NCBI GenBank assembly: GCA_025358155.1
Contig: JANYKR010000069.1
Coordinates: 1 to 44,554 of the forward strand
Direction of reading: 5' to 3'
Origin: Betaproteobacteria bacterium
GTDB lineage: Bacteria > Pseudomonadota > Gammaproteobacteria > Burkholderiales > Burkholderiaceae_C
DNA: 44,554 bases
A program made the position numbers and the translations under genes. Of the stretch, positions 37,738 through 44,554 are shown piece after piece; positions within the stretch are counted from its first letter, which is position 1, and each line of letters opens with the position of its first letter. Below the pieces are notes generated by a model, which had not been told where the DNA came from, ran no database searches, and saw only the letters and a list, made by a program, of their open reading frames with translations.

Positions 37738-38483
37738 GCCGGGTTCTCGATGTCGATGAACTGGTGCTGCAAACCGAACTTTGCCGCCAGGTGTGCGCCG
37801 ACGGCAGGCGCACCGTAGCGCTCGGTGGCATGGTGGCCGCAGGCCAGAAAGGCCACGCCGGTCTCGCGGGCGATGTGGGCCTGGGGCTCGGAGATTTCGC
37901 CGGTGAGAAAGGCATCGGCACCGGCTGCGATCGCAGCCTCGAAATAGCCCTGGGCACCGCCGCTGCACCAGGCCACCCGGCGCAGCGGCCGGCCGTCACC
38001 CGGCAACAGCAGCGGGCTGCGGCCCAGCGCTCGCCGGACCCGCTCGGCCAAGGCCGGCGCATCGGGCAGACCCGCCGCAGCGCCGATGAAACCGAGGTCT
38101 TGCTCACCAAAGCGGGCCTCGGCCCGCAAGCCCAGCTGCAAGCCGAGTTGGGCGTTGTTGCCCAGGTCGGCATGGGCGTCCAGCGGCAGGTGGTAAGCAA
38201 ACAGGCTGATGCCGTGCGCCAGCAACGGCGCCAGGCGCTGCCGCAGCCAGCCGGTGATACGGCCGTCCTGGCCACGCCAGAACAGGCCGTGGTGCACCAG
38301 GATCGCGTCGGCTTGTGCCTGGATCGCCGCCTCGATCAGCGCCAGGCTGGCCGTGACGCCCGAAACCACACGGCCGACCTCGGCACGGCCCTCGACCTGC
38401 AGGCCGTTCGGCCCATAATCCTTGAACCGGTCCACCGCCAGCAATGCCGCCAGGTGCGATTCGATCTCCCCGCGCTGGGCCAT
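37734..38483 (-). CDS. NIF3-like dinuclear metal-binding protein (GTP cyclohydrolase 1 type 2 fold)
   Basis: 249 residues from ATG 38483; the frame is open far upstream (to 39275) but only as the antisense shadow of the protease gene. NIF3 features: YGPNGLQVEGRAEVGRVVSGV, ILVHHGLFW (metal His pair), HADLGNNAQLG, and the C-terminal FLACGHHATERYG with a further His pair. The family binds two metals and forms hexameric toroids; its physiological role is unclear. Stop overlaps the pdxA start. It diverges from the DegS-like gene with only 37 bp between starts. Confidence 0.93.
   Translation of the reverse strand: MAQRGEIESHLAALLAVDRFKDYGPNGLQVEGRAEVGRVVSGVTASLALIEAAIQAQADAILVHHGLFWRGQDGRITGWLRQRLAPLLAHGISLFAYHLPLDAHADLGNNAQLGLQLGLRAEARFGEQDLGFIGAAAGLPDAPALAERVRRALGRSPLLLPGDGRPLRRVAWCSGGAQGYFEAAIAAGADAFLTGEISEPQAHIARETGVAFLACGHHATERYGAPAVGAHLAAKFGLQHQFIDIENPA
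38392..38419 (+). promoter_or_regulatory. Candidate promoter of the DegS-like gene inside the NIF3 gene
   Basis: TCGACC (38392-38397), 16-bp spacer, CATAAT (38414-38419), with the start expected near 38426 and a leader of about 95 nt. It lies within the first codons of the divergent NIF3-like gene. Confidence 0.3.
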
Positions 38484-38520
38484 CTTGCCCGCCTTTCTGC
38501 TTGGACTGCTCACGCCCCCG

Positions 38521-39702
38521 ATGCGAAGACTCTGGCTGATTTTCTCCCAGGCTGCCACGGTGGCGCTGGCTTGCCTGTTTGTGGTGGCCACGCTCAAGCC
38601 GCAATGGCTCACGCGGGACGGCCAGCCGCTGGCGGCGGTGATGTCGCAAGTGGTGTCGCTGCGCACCGCCGCACCCGAGTCGCCGGCCTCTGCAGGTGTG
38701 GGTGCAACAGGCAGCGCCGGCCTGTCCAGCCTGGCTGACGCCGCCAGCCTGGCGGCGCCGGCGGTGGTCAGCGTGACCACCAGCAAGGCCCGGGCGCGCA
38801 ATCCGCATGCCGATGTCCCGGGCTTTGGCGCGTTTCCGGACGGCAGCGAAACCAGCCAGGTCGGCATCGGCTCGGCAGTGATCGTCTCGCCCGAGGGCAT
38901 CCTGCTGACCAACAACCATGTGGTCGAGCAGGCCGACGAGATCGATGTGCGGCTGTCTGATGGCCGGGAGGTGCGGGCCCAGGTGGTAGGCACCGACCCC
39001 GAGACCGACCTGGCGGTGCTGCGCGTGTCCCTCGGCAATTTGCCGGCCATCACACTCGGCCGCTCACAAGACCTGCGGGTGGGCGATGCGCTGCTGGCCA
39101 TTGGCAACCCGTTCAACGTGGGCCAGACCGTCACCGCCGGCATCGTCAGCGCGCTCGGCCGCAACGGGCTGCAGTTGTCGACCTTCGAGAGCTTCATCCA
39201 GACCGACGCCGCGATCAACCCCGGCAACTCGGGCGGCGCGCTGGTCAACGTGCGCGGCCACCTTGTCGGCATCAATACCGCGATCTACTCGCGCAACGGC
39301 GGCAGCAATGGCATCGGCTTTGCCATCCCGGTCGATGTCGCCCAGCGGGTGATGGAAGGCCTGTTGCGCGACGGTGTGGTGCGGCGTGGCTGGATTGGGG
39401 TCGAACCCCGCGAGCTGACCGCAGAGTTCATCGAGAACTTCAAGCTGCCCGTCAAGCAAGGTGTGCTCATCACCGGCGTGCTGCAAGACGGCCCGGCCAG
39501 CAAGGCCGGCCTAAAGCCGGGCGATGTGGTGGTGGCGGTGGCTGGCCAGCCGGTGGCCAGCGTGGCCCAGTTGCTCGACAAGGTGGCCGCCCTGTCACCG
39601 GGCCAGCCGGCCCGGCTGGCGGTGCAACGCGGCGCGCAGGCGGTGGAGCTGACCGTGGCGGTGATCCAGCGTAAACCGCAGCCGGCACGCCGCCAGCCCT
39701 GA
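38521..39702 (+). CDS. DegS/AlgW-like periplasmic serine protease with one PDZ domain
   Basis: 393 residues from ATG 38521; the frame is open to 38422 but a membrane anchor directly after this ATG (WLIFSQAATVALACLFVVATL) supports the shorter form. The trypsin-like triad is His133 (TNNHVVEQ), Asp163 (DPETDLAVL) and Ser237 (GNSGGALV). One PDZ domain follows (about 285-385: GWIGVEPREL, GVLQDGPASKAGLKPGDVV). Anchored form with a single PDZ matches DegS, the site-1 protease of envelope stress signalling, although no rseA/sigE genes are present here. Next to tatC, convergent. Confidence 0.93.
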   Translation: MRRLWLIFSQAATVALACLFVVATLKPQWLTRDGQPLAAVMSQVVSLRTAAPESPASAGVGATGSAGLSSLADAASLAAPAVVSVTTSKARARNPHADVPGFGAFPDGSETSQVGIGSAVIVSPEGILLTNNHVVEQADEIDVRLSDGREVRAQVVGTDPETDLAVLRVSLGNLPAITLGRSQDLRVGDALLAIGNPFNVGQTVTAGIVSALGRNGLQLSTFESFIQTDAAINPGNSGGALVNVRGHLVGINTAIYSRNGGSNGIGFAIPVDVAQRVMEGLLRDGVVRRGWIGVEPRELTAEFIENFKLPVKQGVLITGVLQDGPASKAGLKPGDVVVAVAGQPVASVAQLLDKVAALSPGQPARLAVQRGAQAVELTVAVIQRKPQPARRQP

Positions 39703-39775
39703 CTTTTGCACCCGCGGCTGCCGCAGACCTTGCAGCCCCAGGTCAAATTGCCCGGCCGCATCGGGTCAGCCGTGC

Positions 39776-40558
39776 TCAAGCCTGGCTGGCCTCGGACTCC
39801 GCGTCCGGCGCCTGGGTGTGCTTGATGAAAATCTGCGCCGCCCAGATGCCAACCTCGTAGAGCAGGCACATCGGGATCGCCAGCGACAGCTGCGACACCA
39901 CATCGGGCGGGGTGATGATGGCCGCAACGATGAAGGCCACCACCACAAAGTAGCCGCGCCACTCCTTGAGCTGGGCCACCGTCACCAGTCCCATGCGGGC
40001 CATCACCACCACCGCCACCGGCACCTCGAAGGTGGCGCCAAACGCGATGAACATGGTGAGCACAAAGCTCAGATAGGCCTCGATGTCGGGCGCGGCGGTG
40101 ATGCTCTTGGGCGCAAAACCCTGGATGAACTTGAAGACCTGGCCGAACACAAAAAAGTAGCAAAACGCCACGCCCGAGACAAACAGCAGCGTGCTCGAGA
40201 CCACCAGCGGCAGCACCAGCTTTTTCTCGTGGTTGTAAAGGCCCGGCGCGACAAAGGCCCAGACCTGGTACAGCACCACCGGCAGCGCCACCAGGAACGC
40301 CGCCATCAGCGTGATCTTGAGCGGCACGATGAAGGGCGAGATCACGTTGGTGGCAATCAACGTCGTGCCCTTGGGCAGGTGCGCCACCAACGGTGCGGCC
40401 AGCAGGTCGTACAGGCCCGCCGGGCCAGGCCACAGGCACAGCGCGCCAAACACCACCGCCACCGCGATCAGCGCGCGCACCAGCCGGTCACGCAACTCGA
40501 TCAGGTGCGAAACAAAGGGCTGCTCGGTGCCCGCCAGCTCGTCCTGAGGCTCAGCCAT
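39776..40558 (-). CDS. tatC: Twin-arginine translocase subunit TatC
   Basis: 260 residues from ATG 40558. TatC hallmarks: PFVSHLIELRDRLVRALI at the N-terminus, six transmembrane helices, FVAPGLYNHEKK after helix 2, FVLTMFIAFGATFEVPVAVVVM, and ITPPDVVSQLSLAIPMCLLYEVG near the end. It is the receptor for twin-arginine signal peptides together with TatB. Follows tatB by 33 bp in a tatA-tatB-tatC operon. Confidence 0.97.
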   Translation of the reverse strand: MAEPQDELAGTEQPFVSHLIELRDRLVRALIAVAVVFGALCLWPGPAGLYDLLAAPLVAHLPKGTTLIATNVISPFIVPLKITLMAAFLVALPVVLYQVWAFVAPGLYNHEKKLVLPLVVSSTLLFVSGVAFCYFFVFGQVFKFIQGFAPKSITAAPDIEAYLSFVLTMFIAFGATFEVPVAVVVMARMGLVTVAQLKEWRGYFVVVAFIVAAIITPPDVVSQLSLAIPMCLLYEVGIWAAQIFIKHTQAPDAESEASQA

Positions 40559-40591
40559 GGGTGTCGCTGCGCTCAGCGTGCCGGGCGTCGA

Positions 40592-41074
40592 TCACGCCGG
40601 TCCACCCTTGGGCCGGTGCCGCGCCACCCGGGCGGCGCCCGACTGGACCTGGCCGCGCAGGCCGGTACGCTGCTTGTACCAACGCGGCAGCGCGCTGCGC
40701 TTGAGCCGCCAGTGTTTGTTGGGACGCTTGTACTGTGGCGGCGGCGGCTGCCAGGTCGCGGCGACCGTGTCACTGCTGATCGCGTTCTTCATGTCATTGA
40801 AGGCACCGCCAAAAGACTGCTGGGCGTCGTTGACCTCGCGCGAGACGGTCTGCTCGACATCCCGCGCTGCGGTTTCGAACTGCGCCTTCATCTTCTGCAG
40901 CTCTTCAAGCTCGATGGACCGGTTGACCTCGGCCTTGACGTCGGCCACATAGCGCCGCGCCTTGCCCATCAAGGTGCCCACGGTGCGGGCCACGCGCGGC
41001 AGCTTCTCGGGGCCGATGACGATCAGCGCCACGGCGCCGATCAGCGCAATCTTGTCAAAACCGAAATCGATCAT
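40592..41074 (-). CDS. tatB: Twin-arginine translocase subunit TatB
   Basis: 160 residues from ATG 41074. One N-terminal helix with [21 protein letters not shown], then the [12 protein letters not shown] amphipathic helix with the TatB Glu/Leu pattern, followed by a coiled, charged segment ([18 protein letters not shown]) and a basic, disordered C-terminus. Forms the substrate receptor with TatC. 73 bp from tatA. Confidence 0.95.
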   Translation of the reverse strand: MIDFGFDKIALIGAVALIVIGPEKLPRVARTVGTLMGKARRYVADVKAEVNRSIELEELQKMKAQFETAARDVEQTVSREVNDAQQSFGGAFNDMKNAISSDTVAATWQPPPPQYKRPNKHWRLKRSALPRWYKQRTGLRGQVQSGAARVARHRPKGGPA

Positions 41075-41147
41075 GCGGGCGTGGCCTCAGGCTGCGGCAC
41101 GACGGCACCGCCGGGTGCAAACATCGCCCGCCCAGGCGCGTGCAGGT

Positions 41148-41393
41148 TCAAGACCGGGTCTTGGTTTCGACGTCGACGGTGTTGCCATCGGCCGTCTTGT
41201 GCGCCGTGCTGACCTGCTGCGGCGGGCTGCCGGGCGCGGCATCGGCCGAGCTGGTGCCGTCCTTGACCCCGTCCTTGAAGCCCTTGACGGCAGACCCGAG
41301 ATCCGCGCCAACATTCTTGAGCTTCTTGGTGCCGAAGATCAGCACCACCACGACCAGCACGATCAGCCAGTGCCAGATGCTGAATGAACCCAT
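41148..41393 (-). CDS. tatA: Twin-arginine translocase subunit TatA
   Basis: 81 residues from ATG 41393, with AGGAG about 8 bp upstream. It opens with [21 protein letters not shown] and continues [21 protein letters not shown], the classic TatA helix-hinge-amphipathic pattern; the tail is short and polar. Oligomerises to form the translocation path. A TAGAAT box at 41429-41434 (minus) is a possible -10 of the tat operon. Confidence 0.97.
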   Translation of the reverse strand: MGSFSIWHWLIVLVVVVLIFGTKKLKNVGADLGSAVKGFKDGVKDGTSSADAAPGSPPQQVSTAHKTADGNTVDVETKTRS

Positions 41394-41428
41394 GACAAAC
41401 TCCTGAAAGCCAAAAAGCGTAATTAGAG

Positions 41429-41434
41429 ATTCTA
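41429..41434 (-). promoter_or_regulatory. Candidate -10 box of tatABC
   Basis: Minus-strand TAGAAT about 35 bp upstream of the tatA ATG; the -35 region is weak. Read-through from hisIE is also possible. Confidence 0.3.
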
Positions 41435-41565
41435 GGGCAGGGCCCTGTATCCGCAGGTTACCGGGGCTTGCCGCCCGGGCCGACTGCAGCGCTCGGCGGC
41501 GCTTGGACTTGCGGCGCTGCAGGCACGGTCTCAGCCAGTCCGTTGGCAGAGCGGCCAGACCATCG

Positions 41566-41913
41566 TCAGCCCTTGGCCCAAGGCCGTGGACCGCCCATCA
41601 CATGCAGGTGCAGGTGCTGCACCTCCTGGCGGCCGTCGCGGCCGGTGTTGAGCACATGGCGGTAGCCGTTGGTTACACCCAGGTCCTGCATCAGCCTGGG
41701 GCCGATCACCATCATTTTGCCCAGCAAGGCCTGGTGTTCGGCGGTGACATCGACCATGCTGGTGATGTGCAGCTTGGGCACGATCAGGATGTGCACCGGC
41801 GCCCAGGGCGCGATGTCATGAAAGGCGAGCACCTCGTCGTCCTCGAACACCTTGCGGGACGGGATCTGGCCGGCGGCGATCTTGCAGAACAGGCAATGAG
41901 GATCGGTGTGCAT
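41566..41913 (-). CDS. Histidine triad (HIT/HinT) nucleotide-binding protein
   Basis: 115 residues from ATG 41913. [25 protein letters not shown]-type N-terminus (Cys7 and Cys10 kept), [12 protein letters not shown] in the middle, and the HIT motif HLHLHV at about 100-105, with the central His as nucleophile. HinT proteins hydrolyse adenosine phosphoramidates and aminoacyl-AMP. Lies between the DUF4870 gene (26 bp upstream) and tatA. Confidence 0.95.
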   Translation of the reverse strand: MHTDPHCLFCKIAAGQIPSRKVFEDDEVLAFHDIAPWAPVHILIVPKLHITSMVDVTAEHQALLGKMMVIGPRLMQDLGVTNGYRHVLNTGRDGRQEVQHLHLHVMGGPRPWAKG

Positions 41914-41939
41914 GGGGTTTGGCGGGTACAGAGCAGGGA

Positions 41940-42332
41940 TCAGGCCGGCATGGCCCGGCGGTCATTGAGCGCCAGCCAGCCGCGCAGCACGCGGTACAAG
42001 AACCACAGCGAAATCACACCCCAGGCGATCCAGCCGGGCGCGATCAGCAGCAGCCACAGCGGTGCGGTCAGGGCGTAGGCGATGGCGGCAATCACCACGC
42101 TGCGGATACGCCAACGAAAGTGCGACTGCTGCCACGAGCCCACCGCAGCGTCTCGCTTGACCAGGTCCAGCACAAAGGCCACCAGCAACAGCAGCACACT
42201 GATCTGCGCCATCGGCAGCACCGCCCCCACCGCCACGATCGCGTGCAGCGCGTAGCTGATGTGGCCCACGCTGCGCAGCGAGGCCTCGGTGGCCGGGTCA
42301 AGCACCACGGTTTGCAGCGGCTGGTCGTTCAT
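41940..42332 (-). CDS. DUF4870-like small membrane protein
   Basis: 130 residues from ATG 42332, overlapping the hisE stop (ATGA). Three to four hydrophobic helices: [34 protein letters not shown], and two near the end ([37 protein letters not shown]), with [14 protein letters not shown] between them. This matches the DUF4870 group; function is unknown. It is regularly found after hisE in Burkholderiales. Confidence 0.85.
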   Translation of the reverse strand: MNDQPLQTVVLDPATEASLRSVGHISYALHAIVAVGAVLPMAQISVLLLLVAFVLDLVKRDAAVGSWQQSHFRWRIRSVVIAAIAYALTAPLWLLLIAPGWIAWGVISLWFLYRVLRGWLALNDRRAMPA

Positions 42333-42760
42333 GGTTTGCTCTCCTGGTCGCGCAATACGGCCTTGCGCAGTGCAAATTCTTCCAGGCCCGACAGGCCTTC
42401 GCGCCGGGCCAACTCGGTCAGCACATCGGCGGGTTTGAGGTCGAACTGCGCCAGCGCCACCATCGAATGGAACCACAGGTCGGCCACCTCGTAGACGATC
42501 TTGGCGCGATCACCGTCCTTGGCCGCCATCACGGTCTCGGTCGCCTCTTCGCCCACTTTCTTGAGGATGGCATCGGTGCCTTTGGCAAACAGCCGGGCGA
42601 TGTAGCTCTTGTCGGGGTCGCCGCCATTGGCGGGTTTGCGCGACTCGATGATGCCGGCCAGGTGCGCCAGAAAGTCTTGCGACGTGGCCTGGGTGGCCGG
42701 CGCGCTCTGCGCCTCGGTCGGCGAGAACAACGGCGGGCCAAGCAGCGGAGCGGCGGTCAT
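42329..42760 (-). CDS. hisE: Phosphoribosyl-ATP diphosphatase
   Basis: 143 residues from ATG 42760, overlapping the hisI stop (ATGA). The first 25 residues are a Pro/Ala-rich extension; the MazG-like core then gives [44 protein letters not shown] and [17 protein letters not shown] with the metal-binding acids. It removes pyrophosphate from PR-ATP in histidine synthesis, just before the HisI step. Separate from hisI rather than fused. Confidence 0.96.
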   Translation of the reverse strand: MTAAPLLGPPLFSPTEAQSAPATQATSQDFLAHLAGIIESRKPANGGDPDKSYIARLFAKGTDAILKKVGEEATETVMAAKDGDRAKIVYEVADLWFHSMVALAQFDLKPADVLTELARREGLSGLEEFALRKAVLRDQESKP

Positions 42761-43149
42761 TTTTGGTAGATCTGGTCGGGGTCTTGCAGCACCGGCTCCA
42801 CCGTTGCCCACTGGCCGTCGGTCAACTCGCGGTAAAAGCAGCTGTGACGGCCCGTGTGGCAGGCAATGCCGGGCGCGTGGCCGAGTTGGCTGACCCTGAG
42901 CAACACCACGTCGGCATCACAGTCGATGCGGATCTGGTGCACCTGCTGGAAGTGCCCGCTCTCCTCGCCTTTGTGCCACAGCCGCTGGCGTGAACGGCTC
43001 CAGTACACGGCTTGACCTTGCTCAACGGTCAAGGCCAGCGCCTCGCGGTTCATCCAGGCGAACATCAGCACATCGCCGCTGCCGGCCTCCTGGGCAATCA
43101 CCGGCACCAGGCCGTCGCGGTCCCACTTGATGTCTGACAGGCAATCCAT
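42757..43149 (-). CDS. hisI: Phosphoribosyl-AMP cyclohydrolase
   Basis: 130 residues from ATG 43149. HisI signatures: [32 protein letters not shown], the metal-binding DCDAD, and the zinc site [12 protein letters not shown]. Opens the adenine ring of PR-AMP in the third step of histidine synthesis. Directly upstream is a Nudix gene, not hisF, so the pathway's other genes are elsewhere. Confidence 0.96.
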   Translation of the reverse strand: MDCLSDIKWDRDGLVPVIAQEAGSGDVLMFAWMNREALALTVEQGQAVYWSRSRQRLWHKGEESGHFQQVHQIRIDCDADVVLLRVSQLGHAPGIACHTGRHSCFYRELTDGQWATVEPVLQDPDQIYQK

Positions 43150-43200
43150 GCAGGCAGTGTAGCGATTGCCGTGCCCGGCCCGTGCCGGGTCGGCCTACGG

Positions 43201-43695
43201 TCAGCCCCCGCAAACCTCACCCGCAAATGCCCGCTCGGCTGCCAACCAGCGCAGCACAGGCAGCGTGCCCGGCAGCACCGGCGCCAAACTGACTGGCAGG
43301 CTGGCCCAGGCCATCTGCTGCTGCTCGCGCATCTCGAACCCGCCCGTCCAGTCGAACACCTTGCAAAAGTGCAAGCGCACCCGGGCATGCGGATAGTCAA
43401 AAACCGCCTGCTGCCATGGCTGGACTGCGCCGATGGTGATGCCGAGTTCCTCATGCAACTCGCGTCGCAGGGCCTGCTCCAGGGTCTCGCCGGGCTCGAA
43501 CTTGCCCCCCGGAAACTCCCAACAGCCCGCATAGACCTTGCCCTCGGGGCGGCTGGTGAGCAAAAACCGGCCCTCGTGGCCCGCGCTATTGCGCTCGATC
43601 AGCACGCCCACCGCGACATCGGCAACCGGCCGGTCTGCGCGGTCTTGTCCGTCGACCCAGGTGATGCCGTGGGCACTGGCCGGCGCGTCAGACAC
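43201..43695 (-). CDS. Nudix hydrolase (MutT-like, 8-oxo-dGTP diphosphatase type)
   Basis: 164 residues from GTG 43695, which overlaps the upstream stop by 8 bp; the longer frame to 43833 is shadow. Nudix box at about 63-85: GGKFEPGETLEQALRRELHEELG, containing the REx2EE core. LLTSRPEGKVYAGCWEFPGG just before it is the MutT-type substrate loop. Likely cleans oxidised nucleotides. The WASLPVSLAPVLPGTLPVLRWL tail is typical. Coupled to the DUF815 ATPase gene. Confidence 0.92.
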   Translation of the reverse strand: MSDAPASAHGITWVDGQDRADRPVADVAVGVLIERNSAGHEGRFLLTSRPEGKVYAGCWEFPGGKFEPGETLEQALRRELHEELGITIGAVQPWQQAVFDYPHARVRLHFCKVFDWTGGFEMREQQQMAWASLPVSLAPVLPGTLPVLRWLAAERAFAGEVCGG

Positions 43696-44554
43696 GGTCC
43701 AGCCCGTCGGGCGCTGGCGCCTCAGGCTCCCTGCCGGCGGCGCCAGCAGCCGGTGTTGCCTCGTCTGCGTTGTGGTCCTGCCCGGCCCAGTCACGCGCAA
43801 ACTGGTAGGCCACGCGGCCTGAACGCGAACCACGCTCCAGCGCCCAGACCAAAGAGGGCTGGCGAGCGCTGCGGATGGCCACCTCGGTCACACCAAAATG
43901 CCGCAGCCACTGCGCGGCGATGGCCAGGTACTCGGGCTGGCTGAAGGGGTAGAAGCTGATCCACAGGCCAAAACGCTCGGACAGCGAGATTTTTTCTTCC
44001 ACCACCTCACCCGGATGCACCTCGCCGTCTTCGGTGTGGGTGTAGGTCAGGTTCTCGGCCATGTACTCGGGCAGCAGGTGGCGGCGGTTGCTGGTCGCGT
44101 AGATCAGCACGTTCTCGGACGACTGCGAGACCGAGCCGTCGAGGATCGATTTCAGCGCCTTGTAGCCGGGCTCGCCCTCGTCGAAACTGAGGTCGTCGCA
44201 GAACACGATGAAGCGCTCGGGACGCTCGGCCACCAGATCGACGATGTCGGGCAGGTCCACCAGGTCGGTCTTGTCCACCTCGATCAGGCGCAAGCCGCGC
44301 GGCGCGAACTCGTTCAGGCAGGCCTTGATGAGCGAGCTTTTGCCGGTGCCGCGCGAGCCGGTGAGGAGCACGTTGTTGGCGCTGCGGCCGGCCACGAACT
44401 GCGCCGTATTGCGCAGCAGCCGCTCCTTCTGCGTCTCGACCTCGACCAGCGACGCGAGCCGGATGGTGGCGACGTGGCGCACCGGCTCGAGCCGGCCGGC
44501 GCTGCCGCGCTTGCGATAGCGAAACGCCGTCGCCGCGGTCCAGTCGGGCGCTTC
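43688..44554 (-). CDS. DUF815 family AAA-type ATPase, N-terminus beyond the window
   Basis: The frame is open from the right edge to the TGA at 43688 (288 residues visible). At the edge it reads FRYRKRG then LEPVRHVATIRLASL, followed by LLRNTAQFVAGRSANNVLLTGS, the DUF815 signature; Walker A is GSRGTGKSS (about 66-74 of the visible part) and Walker B FIVFCDDLSFD. ATSNRRHLLPEYM is sensor-1-like. The C-terminal 30 residues are Ala/Glu-rich and variable. Function is not established for the family; betaproteobacterial members sit next to a MutT-type gene, as here. Confidence 0.9.
   Translation of the reverse strand, partial: EAPDWTAATAFRYRKRGSAGRLEPVRHVATIRLASLVEVETQKERLLRNTAQFVAGRSANNVLLTGSRGTGKSSLIKACLNEFAPRGLRLIEVDKTDLVDLPDIVDLVAERPERFIVFCDDLSFDEGEPGYKALKSILDGSVSQSSENVLIYATSNRRHLLPEYMAENLTYTHTEDGEVHPGEVVEEKISLSERFGLWISFYPFSQPEYLAIAAQWLRHFGVTEVAIRSARQPSLVWALERGSRSGRVAYQFARDWAGQDHNADEATPAAGAAGREPEAPAPDGLDRV

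Noticed and set aside
38484-39275. Long N-terminal extension of the NIF3-like protein
   Set aside because: This part is antisense to the DegS-like protease; the conserved NIF3 sequence begins at the ATG at 38483.
39818-41212. A 464-codon plus-strand frame across tatC and tatB
   Set aside because: Antisense shadow; His/Arg/Gln-rich without any fold, over two well-defined Tat genes.

Overview
The window is a high-GC proteobacterial chromosome segment. It most likely comes from a betaproteobacterium of the order Burkholderiales, with a Comamonadaceae-like gene order. This rests on recognisable neighbourhoods: petABC-sspA-sspB-tRNA-Thr, hisI-hisE-DUF4870-HIT-tatABC, NIF3-DegS-TatC, DUF971-ubiE, and a large DUF3683 flavin/Fe-S oxidoreductase. 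The genus is not resolved. No rRNA, CRISPR array, insertion sequence or phage gene was seen.

Positions 1-11708 (all minus strand, read right to left) hold an exosortase-linked exopolysaccharide locus of the Eps (methanolan-like) type. Its order is epsD (PPIase lipoprotein), epsE (outer-membrane export), epsF (Wzz-like), epsG (BY-kinase), a 736-bp gap, xrtB (exosortase B), epsI, a Wzx-like flippase, a Wzy/ligase-like polymerase, two GT2 glycosyltransferases and the start of a secreted clan-GH-A-type glycosidase cut by the window edge. The last four genes (1-3526) are clearly more A/T rich than the rest and have their own good sigma70-like promoter, as expected of an exchangeable glycan-specificity cassette beside a conserved export chassis. 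No PEP-CTERM substrate is visible.

Positions 11935-17574 (minus) carry ubiE, a DUF971 gene, a truncated Uma2 nuclease remnant and a 1344-residue fused FAD/4Fe-4S/CCG oxidoreductase. A divergent control region with a perfect inverted repeat separates this from ugpB-ugpA-ugpE-ugpC-ugpQ on the plus strand (17818-22771), a complete glycerol-3-phosphate/glycerophosphodiester uptake operon.

Positions 22804-28413 (minus) carry an MFS exporter, argJ and secA. A DUF721 gene diverges from secA. Then follow tRNA-Thr(UGU), sspB, sspA, a strong intrinsic terminator, and the cytochrome bc1 operon petA-petB-petC (28652-33316). On the plus strand mscL and a large DUF1631 gene follow. The right end holds pdxA and a NIF3-like gene (minus), a DegS-like protease (plus), tatC-tatB-tatA, a HIT protein, a DUF4870 membrane protein, hisE, hisI, a Nudix hydrolase and a DUF815 AAA-type ATPase that runs off the right edge.

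Most of the window is core metabolism and envelope biology. The accessory part is the Eps/exosortase locus, and the less explained signals (palindromes, a small ORF, a BY-kinase with an added N-terminal module, a low-GC cassette) concentrate there.
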